Assembly (NCBI GenBank): GCA_015655035.1
Contig: JAATFS010000378.1
Coordinates: forward strand, 1 to 5,921
Source: Lysobacterales bacterium
Lineage (GTDB): Bacteria; Pseudomonadota; Gammaproteobacteria; Xanthomonadales; Xanthomonadaceae
Direction: 5' to 3'
DNA: 5,921 nt
Position numbers and translations under genes: made by a program. A model generated the notes under the pieces. It saw nothing but the letters and a program-made list of their open reading frames with translations, was not told the DNA's origin and ran no database searches. Each line of letters starts with the position of its first letter. Position 1 is the first letter of the stretch. Of this stretch, positions 1-5,921 are shown piece after piece.

Positions 1-3000
1 CGCGGTGAACTCGTTGTCGGCCTTGTCGAAGGCTTCGTCCAGCACCACCGCGCAGTAACGCGGCAGTTCGCCGTCCTCGCCACCGAGCTGGTAGCGCAGC
101 GCCGCCGCCAGACAGGTGGTGGCCAGTTTCTGGCGCTGGCCGCCGGACTTGCCAGCGCCGCTGCGGTAGATCTCGACCTGGGCACGACTGTGCGCGTCCA
201 GCTCGACGCCGATGAACTCGACATGCAGGCGCACGTCCAGTACTTGTTCGCGCCAGCGCCGCGCATCCGATTCCTGCGCGCCGAGACGGGTCACCAGGTC
301 GCGCAGCGTGGCGAACTGGGCCTCGGCCAGTGCGCGGTCCTCGGTCTGCTGGTGGCTGAGTACGGCACGCAGCTGCTGCTGGAATTCCTGCACCTCCACC
401 AGGCGACGGTCGCCGACCTCGATGGCCAGGATCGTGCCGCGATTGAACGGCACTTGCTCCAGGCTGGCATTGACCTCGTCCATGCGCTGCTTGATGCCCT
501 TGTGGGCCTCGGCGGTATGGCGCTGCAACGCCAGCAGGTTGTTCTTGCTCTGGGTCTGCAACAGCTCGAAGAAACGGCCCTCGTGACGCGGCAGGCCATC
601 GCTTTCCAGGCGCTCCAGCCGCGCCAGGAAATCGGCGGCGCTGGCAAGGCTGACGGTGAAATCGCCACTGTCCTCCGGCCACTGTTGGCAGTAACGGCGG
701 AAGCAGTCCAGCAACTGCGCGCTGATGCGGCTGTCGCGGCCCTGGCTCTCGGCCAGTTGCTCGGCCAGGCCACGCTCGATCGTGCGGAAATGCGCTTCCA
801 GGTTGTCCAGGCTCAGGGCCGGCAATACCGCCAGGCGCTGTTGCAGGCCTTCGCTTTGCAGCGGGGTGATCGCGCTGCCGGTACCGCGGCCACGGCTGGA
901 TTCGAGTTGCTGCTCCAGGCGTACCCGCTCACGCGCCAGCTGGGCGCGTTCCAGGCGCACGTCCTCATAGGTGCGCCGCGCCTGATCGCGATGCGTGCGG
1001 GCGGTCTCGATCGCCTGGCCGAGCGCACGCAGGCCAGCATCGCCTTCGCGCAATTGCTTGAGCTGCTCGTCGATGTCGCCCAGGCGCTGCAACTGCGGCA
1101 CCACGTCGATCTCGTCCCATTCGCGACTGGCCAGCGCGTGCGCGGCCAATTGCCGTTCCTGGCTCTGTTCGCGCTGGCGGCGCAGCGTGGCGACATCGGC
1201 CTCGCAGGTGGCGATGCGCTGGGCCAACGCCTGGCCTTCGCGCTCGTACAGTTTGAGCTTGTCGCGATTGTCGTAGCCGAGCATCCAGCGCTTGCGGTCG
1301 TTGATCGCGTGGCGGTCGTCCTTTTCGTAGCGATCGCCTGGATGCTTGATCTGGCCTTCGCGGGTGATGGCGCGTTCGGCGTTGCGCAGCGCGGCGGCGT
1401 TGTCTACGCAGTCGTAGTCGAAACGGCGTTGTAATTCATTGCGCAGCCAGTCGGCGAAAGCGTGCTCGCGGAACTGCAACTTGCCCGGCAACGAATCCGG
1501 ATCGGGCTTGCGCGGCTGCAATGCGTCGTTGCGGCGCACCCGGAAATACACCAAGCGGATGCCGAGGTGGGTGCGGTTGACCCATTCGCCGACCTGGGCG
1601 TGATGGCGTTCGTCCACCAGCAGCGACTGTGCGAAACCACCGAGCACGCGCTCGATCGCGCCGCGCCAGCCGATCTGGTCGTCGCGCACCTGCACCAACT
1701 CGCCGACGAACGGCAGCGCCGATTCGGCGATGCCGGTCTCCGCCGACAACCGCGCGCGCACCTGCTGCATTGGTGCCGGAATGCTGGAAGGCGCCTTCTT
1801 CAGTGCTTCGATCTCGGCACGGATGCCGGCGAAGCGGCGTTCGTCCTCGCGGCGTTCGGCCATGCGCTCGGCAATGGCCTCGTCGACCGACATCGCATTG
1901 GCAGCGCCCGCTTCGAGCAGGCCGCGTGCGTGTGCCACCTGCTCGGAGAAGCCAGCGGCGGTGGACGCCAGCACGGTGCCAAGCTGGCGGCAGGCCTGTT
2001 CGGCCTGGGTGCGCCGGCGCAGGCGCTCGTCGCGTTCGCGTTCGATCCGTTCGCGCTCGCGTTCCAGGGTCTCGATGCGCTCGCCACCGGCGGCGCGCTG
2101 GTCCTGCTCCAGTTCGGCCAGCTTCTGCTCGTGATTGTCCAGCGCCTGCCGGCGCTGGCCTTCCTCGCCGGACAGGCCACGGTCCTGCACCCCCAATTCG
2201 TGCAGACGCGCGTCCAGCAGTTGCTCGCGGCGATGTTCGCGGTAGCCGTCCACGCCGATCTGCAACTCGCGCAGCTCGCCGACACTGCGGCGCAGTTCCA
2301 TCAGCGCGGCATGGTGTTCTCGCGCAGGGGCCAGCGTTTCCACCTGGCGCCGCGCGGTGACCACCGCGTGGTGTGCGCCATCGAGTTCGGCGAAGTCGTC
2401 GACCAGCCGGTCGGCGGCTTCGAAGGTGCGCGGCTCGTCGAGCATGAAGCCGCGCAAGAATGCATTGAGGTCCCCCAGGTTCTTGGCCGACTGGGTCTTG
2501 TGCAGCAACCGCAGCGCCATCTCGTTGCTGATGCCGAGCAGGTGGCGGAAGCGTTCGGCGTAGCCGGCAAAGCCGTCGAAATGGGCCACGTCCTCGCCCA
2601 GCCGCGCCTTGAGCTTGCGCAGGTCGAGGTCGAATCCATCCAGCTCGCTGGCCAGGTCGAACGGCCGCTGCGCGACCATGTAGTGGCGGCGCACGTCGGC
2701 GGCGGCGTTGCCACTGCCCGCGATCCAGAACAACCGCACAAGGCTGACCGCTTCGCCATGGGCATTGTGGTATTCCAGCGCCAAGGCCGACCAAGTCGCG
2801 CCCTTGCGCAGGTACTGGGTGGCGATTTCGCCGGAAGCGCTGTCCTGCTGGTCGGCCCACGCGCCGCGCACATACGACACCAGGCTGCGGTCACGGCCGC
2901 TGCGTTCGGCTTCGCGCGCAGCGGCATTGAAGTCAACGATGCTCGGCGGGGTCAGCAGCGCGGACATCGCATCGAGCAAGGTCGACTTGCCCGAGCCGGA

Positions 3001-3177
3001 ACGGCCGACGAACAAAAAGCCTTTTTCGGCGATCGGCACTTCGGTCAGGCCGTTGAACGTGCCCCAGTTGTGCACTTGCAAGCGGCGCATGCGGAATTGC
3101 TGCGCGCGCTGTTCGGCCAGGGTGTCGGCGAACAGCGACGGGTTGGCGTGCGAGGGAAGCTCGGAAACGGAATTCAC
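1..3177 (-). CDS. jetC: JetC/MksB: SMC-like (MukB-type) ATPase of a type I Wadjet system, 3' end cut by window
   Basis: This is the motor subunit of a Wadjet/MksBEFG complex; the family hydrolyses ATP to extrude DNA loops and so detects small circular DNA. The frame is open for 1059 codons with no stop. It starts at GTG 3177, the first start codon after an in-frame TGA, with AGGTGA 7 bases upstream. The N-terminal head has NWGTF (37-41), Walker A GRSGSGKST (58-66), RDRSLVSYVRG (95-105) and the family-typical KTQSAKNLGDLN (227-238). A charged first coiled-coil arm follows, including an ER-rich run at 372-389. A hinge-like segment covers about 485-640, with PFVGEL (489-494) and a conserved tryptophan at 631. 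The second arm leads to the ABC signature KSGGQRQKL (1010-1018) and Walker B VVLDE (1044-1048), followed by FDKAD. Only the last part of the C-terminal head is missing, cut by the window edge. The motifs and the jetAB context make the family assignment firm; the exact end is unknown. Confidence 0.95.
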   Translation of the reverse strand, partial: MNSVSELPSHANPSLFADTLAEQRAQQFRMRRLQVHNWGTFNGLTEVPIAEKGFLFVGRSGSGKSTLLDAMSALLTPPSIVDFNAAAREAERSGRDRSLVSYVRGAWADQQDSASGEIATQYLRKGATWSALALEYHNAHGEAVSLVRLFWIAGSGNAAADVRRHYMVAQRPFDLASELDGFDLDLRKLKARLGEDVAHFDGFAGYAERFRHLLGISNEMALRLLHKTQSAKNLGDLNAFLRGFMLDEPRTFEAADRLVDDFAELDGAHHAVVTARRQVETLAPAREHHAALMELRRSVGELRELQIGVDGYREHRREQLLDARLHELGVQDRGLSGEEGQRRQALDNHEQKLAELEQDQRAAGGERIETLERERERIERERDERLRRRTQAEQACRQLGTVLASTAAGFSEQVAHARGLLEAGAANAMSVDEAIAERMAERREDERRFAGIRAEIEALKKAPSSIPAPMQQVRARLSAETGIAESALPFVGELVQVRDDQIGWRGAIERVLGGFAQSLLVDERHHAQVGEWVNRTHLGIRLVYFRVRRNDALQPRKPDPDSLPGKLQFREHAFADWLRNELQRRFDYDCVDNAAALRNAERAITREGQIKHPGDRYEKDDRHAINDRKRWMLGYDNRDKLKLYEREGQALAQRIATCEADVATLRRQREQSQERQLAAHALASREWDEIDVVPQLQRLGDIDEQLKQLREGDAGLRALGQAIETARTHRDQARRTYEDVRLERAQLARERVRLEQQLESSRGRGTGSAITPLQSEGLQQRLAVLPALSLDNLEAHFRTIERGLAEQLAESQGRDSRISAQLLDCFRRYCQQWPEDSGDFTVSLASAADFLARLERLESDGLPRHEGRFFELLQTQSKNNLLALQRHTAEAHKGIKQRMDEVNASLEQVPFNRGTILAIEVGDRRLVEVQEFQQQLRAVLSHQQTEDRALAEAQFATLRDLVTRLGAQESDARRWREQVLDVRLHVEFIGVELDAHSRAQVEIYRSGAGKSGGQRQKLATTCLAAALRYQLGGEDGELPRYCAVVLDEAFDKADNEFTA

Positions 3178-3184
3178 TGCTGGA

Positions 3185-3190
3185 TCACCT
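3185..3190 (-). promoter_or_regulatory. Ribosome binding site of jetC
   Basis: AGGTGA on the minus strand sits 7 bases before GTG 3177. It is a near-consensus Shine-Dalgarno site. It decides for the GTG start over the first in-frame ATG, which is codon 30. Confidence 0.75.
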
Positions 3191-3225
3191 GCAAAGAGAG
3201 CGATTGTGGCGCGTTGGCAGGCGCG

Positions 3226-3244
3226 GCTTCAGTCGCGCTGAAGC
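3226..3244. repeat. Perfect 7-bp inverted repeat, REP-like hairpin
   Basis: GCTTCAG and CTGAAGC flank a 5-base loop (TCGCG on the plus strand). After one mismatch the stem continues for three more pairs (3222-3224 with 3246-3248), so the structure should be stable in RNA. No T tract follows on the minus strand, so it is not a typical intrinsic terminator. The part GCGGCTTCAGTCGC resembles the GCGGCTTCAGCCGC core of REP-like palindromes that I recall from pseudomonads and xanthomonads. That resemblance is from memory. Confidence 0.55.
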
Positions 3245-3275
3245 TGCGTTGCCAAGGCCGATGGAAAGCGTTTTC

Positions 3276-3295
3276 GGGCATGCCCTGACATGCCC
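3276..3295. repeat. Perfect 7-bp inverted repeat GGGCATG/CATGCCC
   Basis: GGGCATG and CATGCCC are separated by six bases (CCCTGA on the plus strand). The left arm also overlaps the 10-base palindrome GGGCATGCCC, so two alternative pairings are possible. It begins 25 bases after the jetB stop on the minus strand. There is no downstream T tract, which argues against a simple terminator. A role in mRNA 3' end protection or as a protein site is possible but not shown. Confidence 0.4.
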
Positions 3296-3320
3296 CCCGC
3301 GCAGCGCGAACGCCGCCGGC

Positions 3321-4004
3321 TCAATCCGCCGCCGCCAAGACCGGGCCTTCGCGCAGCTCGCGGTAGGCGTCGCCCAGCGTCTGCACATCCTCGGCCGAGA
3401 ACAGCAGCTTCAGTACCGGCGACACTTCGTAGCGGTCTTCGCTGCCGCGCAGGCGCGACAGCAACTGGTTGTCGCGCATCTTGCCGATCGCGGTCAGCAC
3501 GCGCCGCGCGAAGCCGGCGCGGTCGGTGGACACGTTCTTTTCGTAGACCGACAACGCTTCCACCAGTTCCGGTTCGTCCACCACCGCGCGCTCGCCACGG
3601 GTGTCGGCCTCGGCCAGGCGCTGGCGCAGGAACAGCAGCAGCACCGACTCGATGAACGTCAGCGGCGCGCTGCGCAGCAGCGTCGGCGATTCCAGTTCGG
3701 CGGTGTCGGCCTGGCGGGTAAATGCCACCCCGCCCTCGCGGTCCAGCACCAGTTCCAGGAACAGTTCGCACAGCACGCGCCGGATCGCCGGTTCGTGCCG
3801 CAGCAGCGCAGGCCACATCGGACCGTGCCGTTGTGCGTCGATGCTCGGTCCGGCGAGCAGCTGGCACAGCGCGCGGCGCGCGTCGAACGGCAGCGTTCCG
3901 GTGTCGCCAAGGAACAAGCTGCCCTCGCCCGGCACGGCACCCGATGCCACCAGGCCGGTGCCTTCGGTCGCCACGTCTTCGCGTGTGTCTTCAGACCAAT
4001 TCAT
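3321..4004 (-). CDS. jetB: JetB/MksE: DUF4194 kite subunit of type I Wadjet
   Basis: This 227-residue protein matches the DUF4194 family (JetB/MksE). By analogy with MukE it is the winged-helix kite partner that binds the JetA kleisin and contacts DNA near the JetC heads. Visible family features are the segment LLRHEPAIRRVLCELFLELVLD (67-88) followed by GGVAFTRQ (91-98), a leucine-rich helix TFIESVLLLFLRQRL, and a C-terminal SPVLKLLFSAEDVQTL. The first 35 or so residues are low in conserved character and probably flexible. Length is usual for the family. The ATG at 4004 has GGGAG 7 bases upstream, inside the end of jetA, and the two genes overlap by 14 bases. That arrangement suggests translational coupling and near-equal output. 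There is no sign of truncation or frameshift. Assignment rests on pattern recognition plus the flanking jetA and jetC. Confidence 0.9.
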   Translation of the reverse strand: MNWSEDTREDVATEGTGLVASGAVPGEGSLFLGDTGTLPFDARRALCQLLAGPSIDAQRHGPMWPALLRHEPAIRRVLCELFLELVLDREGGVAFTRQADTAELESPTLLRSAPLTFIESVLLLFLRQRLAEADTRGERAVVDEPELVEALSVYEKNVSTDRAGFARRVLTAIGKMRDNQLLSRLRGSEDRYEVSPVLKLLFSAEDVQTLGDAYRELREGPVLAAAD

Positions 4005-5460
4005 TGCGTTTCTCCCGGGTGAACCACACCAGTGGGATGCGTGCGCGCCGACGCGTGCCGTCGCTGCCCTCCCACTGCACCGTTTCCAATTCGCCGTCGA
4101 TCACCAGGCCATGAAGCGTGCCCAGCGACAGATAGCCGATCACGCTGCCCAGGCCCTGCACTGCCGGCCGCTGCGTCAGCGCCTCGCCGATGGTCAGGCG
4201 CGGGCGCTGGCCGAGCAGTTCGTGCAGGTCGCGGCGCAGCGCGCGCACGTCGATCTCCGACTGCGCCACCAGGTCGCCGACGCTGTCCAGCGAAATCTCC
4301 GCCGCATCGGCCGCCTGCAAGTGGCCATCGACCTGGGTAAAACGTGGGTCGTGCAGCCGCCATTGCGACAGCGAGCGCAGCCGGCTGCCGCTCAGTGGCA
4401 GGGTGTAGCCGGTGGCGGCGGTGGCGTGCAAGCTGTCGCGCAGTTGCAGCGCCTCGCCCTGGGCCTGCTTGAGCAGCTGGTTGAGCCGGCGCTGCTCCAG
4501 ATAGCCACGGCTCTGCACGAAACCACGCAGGCTGCGCGCGAAGTGCTGCATCACCGTGTGCACCTCGCCACCGCGTTCCAGCAAGGTGCCGGTGAGCCCG
4601 CGCAGGAAGGCGCGCTCGCGCCGATCCAGGCGGCGGGCGAAGCCGCGCGCCAGCAGCGCGTCCAGCGCCTGGTCGAGCTGGCCGCTCTGCTGCGGGTCGT
4701 TGAGCAGGTTCCAGAACGCCTGGAAACTGCGCCCGGCTTCGCTGTCGGCGATCACGTCGATGCCGTCGAACAAGCGCTCCAGCACATCGCCGCGCGCGCT
4801 CTCGTCATCGATGATGCGCTCGCGGAATTCGCGGTTGAGGCGTTCGAAGTCATCGCGGACGCGGTGGAAATCCTCGGCCAATTCGTCGGACAGATGGATC
4901 AGGTCGCGGGCACGCTCCAGCGCGCGCTTGCCGTCCAGCGCGGTCACCCGCCCGGCGGCGACGCGCTCGATTTCCTCGTCGATGCGCTCGCGCTCGGCGC
5001 GCAGCGCGGCCAGCCGCGCATCCGGGTCCGACTCGGTCTGTCCGGCCAGCTGCACCAGCTGCTGGATCACCAGCGACAAGCGGCTCTCGGTGGCATTGCT
5101 GCCGCTCTCGCGCAGCCCGGCGATGAAGCGGATCGCCTGTGCCGCAGCGCGCGACAGTTGGTACGCCTCTTCGGCGGCGCCTTCGGGCAGCCGCCGCTCC
5201 AGCCAGCCCTGCGCCAGCCAGTGGGCGACGTAGGCCTGGGCGGTACGCGGCAGTTCGCGCGAAAGTTCGTCCGCGCGCAGAGCGTCGAGCTGGCGTTGCA
5301 GGCGCTCGTGCAGCACCGCCGACGGCAGCCGCCGCTCGCCATCCAGCAACAGGCTCTGCAACAGCCCGATCAGCTCCGGCGCATGGTCGGCCGCAAGCAG
5401 CTTCCATAGCGGCTGCTCGCGCAACTGGCGATAGCCGGCGATCCGTGCCTGGTGTTTCAT
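3991..5460 (-). CDS. jetA: JetA/MksF: DUF3375 kleisin subunit of type I Wadjet
   Basis: This DUF3375 protein of 489 residues (from ATG 5460) is the kleisin-type subunit that bridges the JetC heads and carries JetB. The N-terminal region has the family pattern YRQL...LWKLLAADHAPELIGLL (10-34). A winged-helix-like part follows, with AYVAHWLAQGWLERRL (76-91) and AYQLSRAAAQAIRFI (99-113). The middle holds a charged, helix-rich stretch (for example ERERIDEEIERV) that is likely coiled coil. The end is WEGSDGTRRRARIPLVWFTREK. Length fits the family. The start is not fully settled: in-frame GTG codons at 5475, 5472 and 5466 precede the ATG and would add up to five residues (MVGVG). I prefer the ATG because the conserved region begins soon after it and GGTGGG lies 7 bases upstream. 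The gene follows folE after 31 bases and overlaps jetB at its end. Confidence 0.92.
   Translation of the reverse strand: MKHQARIAGYRQLREQPLWKLLAADHAPELIGLLQSLLLDGERRLPSAVLHERLQRQLDALRADELSRELPRTAQAYVAHWLAQGWLERRLPEGAAEEAYQLSRAAAQAIRFIAGLRESGSNATESRLSLVIQQLVQLAGQTESDPDARLAALRAERERIDEEIERVAAGRVTALDGKRALERARDLIHLSDELAEDFHRVRDDFERLNREFRERIIDDESARGDVLERLFDGIDVIADSEAGRSFQAFWNLLNDPQQSGQLDQALDALLARGFARRLDRRERAFLRGLTGTLLERGGEVHTVMQHFARSLRGFVQSRGYLEQRRLNQLLKQAQGEALQLRDSLHATAATGYTLPLSGSRLRSLSQWRLHDPRFTQVDGHLQAADAAEISLDSVGDLVAQSEIDVRALRRDLHELLGQRPRLTIGEALTQRPAVQGLGSVIGYLSLGTLHGLVIDGELETVQWEGSDGTRRRARIPLVWFTREKRNELV
4012..4016 (-). promoter_or_regulatory. Ribosome binding site of jetB inside the end of jetA
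   Basis: GGGAG on the minus strand lies 7 bases before the jetB ATG and is part of the jetA codons for Thr-Arg-Glu-Lys. Ribosomes finishing jetA pass over it and terminate 14 bases into jetB, the usual layout for coupled re-initiation. Confidence 0.6.
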
Positions 5461-5491
5461 GCCCACACCCACCACCGCCCTTGCCGCTGCT
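5461..5491 (-). other. Short folE-jetA intergenic gap
   Basis: Thirty-one bases separate the folE stop from the preferred jetA ATG. They are G-rich on the coding strand (repeated GGTG/GGG) and contain no hairpin with a T tract and no room for a full promoter. Any promoter for the Wadjet genes must therefore lie within or before folE, or the genes share the folE transcript. Confidence 0.6.
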
Positions 5492-5921
5492 TCAACGCTT
5501 GCCGCCGACTTCTAGGAATTGCAGGAATTCGGCGCGGGTGCGCGCATCCTGGCGGAAGCTGCCGAGCATCTTGGAGGTGACCATGCTGACGCCGCGCTTG
5601 TGGATGCCTCGGGTAGTCATGCACTCGTGTGCGCCTTCGACCACCACGCCTACGCCGAGCGGCTGAAGCACGTCCTGGATGCACTGCGCGATCTGCGCGG
5701 TCATTTTTTCCTGCACCTGGAAGCGCCGTGCATAGGCTTCGACCACGCGCGCGAGCTTACTGATGCCGACGACTTTGCCAGCGGGCAGATAGCCGACATG
5801 CACCTTGCCGATGATCGGCGCCATGTGGTGCTCGCAATGGCTTTCGTAGGAGATGTCGCGCAGCACGATCAGTTCGTCGTAGCCGGCCACTTCCTCGAAC
5901 GTACGCTCGAGATAGGCGCGC
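5492..5921 (-). CDS. folE: GTP cyclohydrolase I, C-terminal part (5' end beyond window)
   Basis: FolE converts GTP to 7,8-dihydroneopterin triphosphate and formate, the first step of tetrahydrofolate synthesis, as a cytoplasmic homomultimer. The last 142 residues are visible and the frame runs off the right edge; the GTG at 5890 is an internal valine (EEVAGYDELIVL), not a start. Zinc and active-site residues of the family are present: CEHH (fragment residues 29-32, holding the zinc Cys and His and the catalytic His) and AHEC followed by MTTRGI, supplying the second zinc Cys. The segment GKVVGISKLARVVEAYARRFQVQEKMTAQIA is also typical, as is the C-terminal TRAEFLQFL. The cysteines mark it as the zinc-dependent type I enzyme. 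Nothing looks broken. It is a housekeeping gene and probably marks the chromosomal position next to which the Wadjet genes sit. Confidence 0.96.
   Translation of the reverse strand, partial: RAYLERTFEEVAGYDELIVLRDISYESHCEHHMAPIIGKVHVGYLPAGKVVGISKLARVVEAYARRFQVQEKMTAQIAQCIQDVLQPLGVGVVVEGAHECMTTRGIHKRGVSMVTSKMLGSFRQDARTRAEFLQFLEVGGKR

Larger units (their letters stand above)
3178..3320 (-). other. 143-base jetB-jetC intergenic region
   Basis: No gene is supported here. The stretch holds two perfect 7-bp inverted repeats (3226-3244 and 3276-3295) and, at its jetC end, the jetC ribosome binding site. I saw no convincing -35/-10 pair. An open frame crosses it from within jetB (3388 down to 3185), but it shows no recognisable domain and is in a different frame from jetB. 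The gap is notable because jetA and jetB overlap while jetB and jetC do not. A long untranslated spacer could lower or separately set the output of jetC, but that is inference. Confidence 0.6.

Noticed and set aside
190..1434. Long plus-strand open frame of 414 codons opposite jetC
   Set aside because: It is the antisense of jetC, and the translation is a featureless run of Ala, Leu, Gln, Val and Arg with no domain. GC-rich codon bias produces such frames.
1436..2860. Minus-strand open frame of 474 codons within jetC
   Set aside because: It is a shifted frame of jetC and is rich in Arg, Ala, Gly and Pro. The true frame carries the SMC motifs continuously across it.
3014..3026. AAAAAGCCTTTTT palindrome, terminator-like or slippage-prone
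   Set aside because: It lies in jetC codons for the conserved EKGFLF segment just before Walker A. The 5-bp A/T stem is too weak, and no alternative frame product makes sense.
1462..3288. Plus-strand open frame of 608 codons opposite jetC
   Set aside because: It covers jetC Walker A and the hinge on the other strand. No motif is recognisable, whereas jetC motifs are clear in the minus frame.
3185..3388. Minus-strand 67-codon frame bridging jetB and the gap
   Set aside because: It starts inside jetB in another frame and matches no family I recognise. It also ends over the jetC ribosome binding site, so a coupling role cannot be excluded, but nothing supports it as a gene.
3601..5409. Plus-strand open frame of 602 codons opposite jetA and jetB
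   Set aside because: It is antisense to two recognised genes, has low-complexity Ala/Gln/Arg composition and no domain.
1..5921. tRNA, rRNA, CRISPR array, insertion sequence or prophage parts
   Set aside because: No regularly spaced repeats, transposase motifs or RNA gene signatures were seen. Nearly all bases are accounted for by four genes on one strand.

Overview
The window comes from a GC-rich genome whose codons mostly end in G or C. The folE sequence, codon use and gene texture fit a gammaproteobacterium of the Xanthomonas/Stenotrophomonas type. That taxonomic guess is from memory of these families, not from a search. All supported genes lie on the minus strand, so the window reads right to left.

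From right to left the layout is as follows. (1) The C-terminal 142 codons of folE, GTP cyclohydrolase I, whose start lies beyond the right edge. (2) After a 31-base gap, jetA/mksF, a DUF3375 protein of about 489 residues. (3) jetB/mksE, a DUF4194 protein of 227 residues that overlaps jetA by 14 bases. (4) A 143-base gap with two perfect 7-bp inverted repeats and no gene. (5) jetC/mksB, a large SMC/MukB-like ATPase that starts at a GTG with a strong ribosome binding site. It stays open for 1059 codons to the left edge and is cut just after its Walker B motif.

Together jetA, jetB and jetC form the SMC-kleisin-kite core of a type I Wadjet (JetABCD, also MksBEFG) system. In described Wadjet systems JetC is the SMC motor, JetA the kleisin and JetB the kite subunit. 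They form a DNA-loop-extruding complex that senses small circular DNA, which the nuclease JetD then cuts, limiting plasmids. JetD should follow jetC, but it would lie left of position 1 and cannot be seen. The system is a known type. The less routine points are its position directly behind folE, the structured jetB-jetC gap, and the very long antisense open frames, which I regard as artefacts of base composition.
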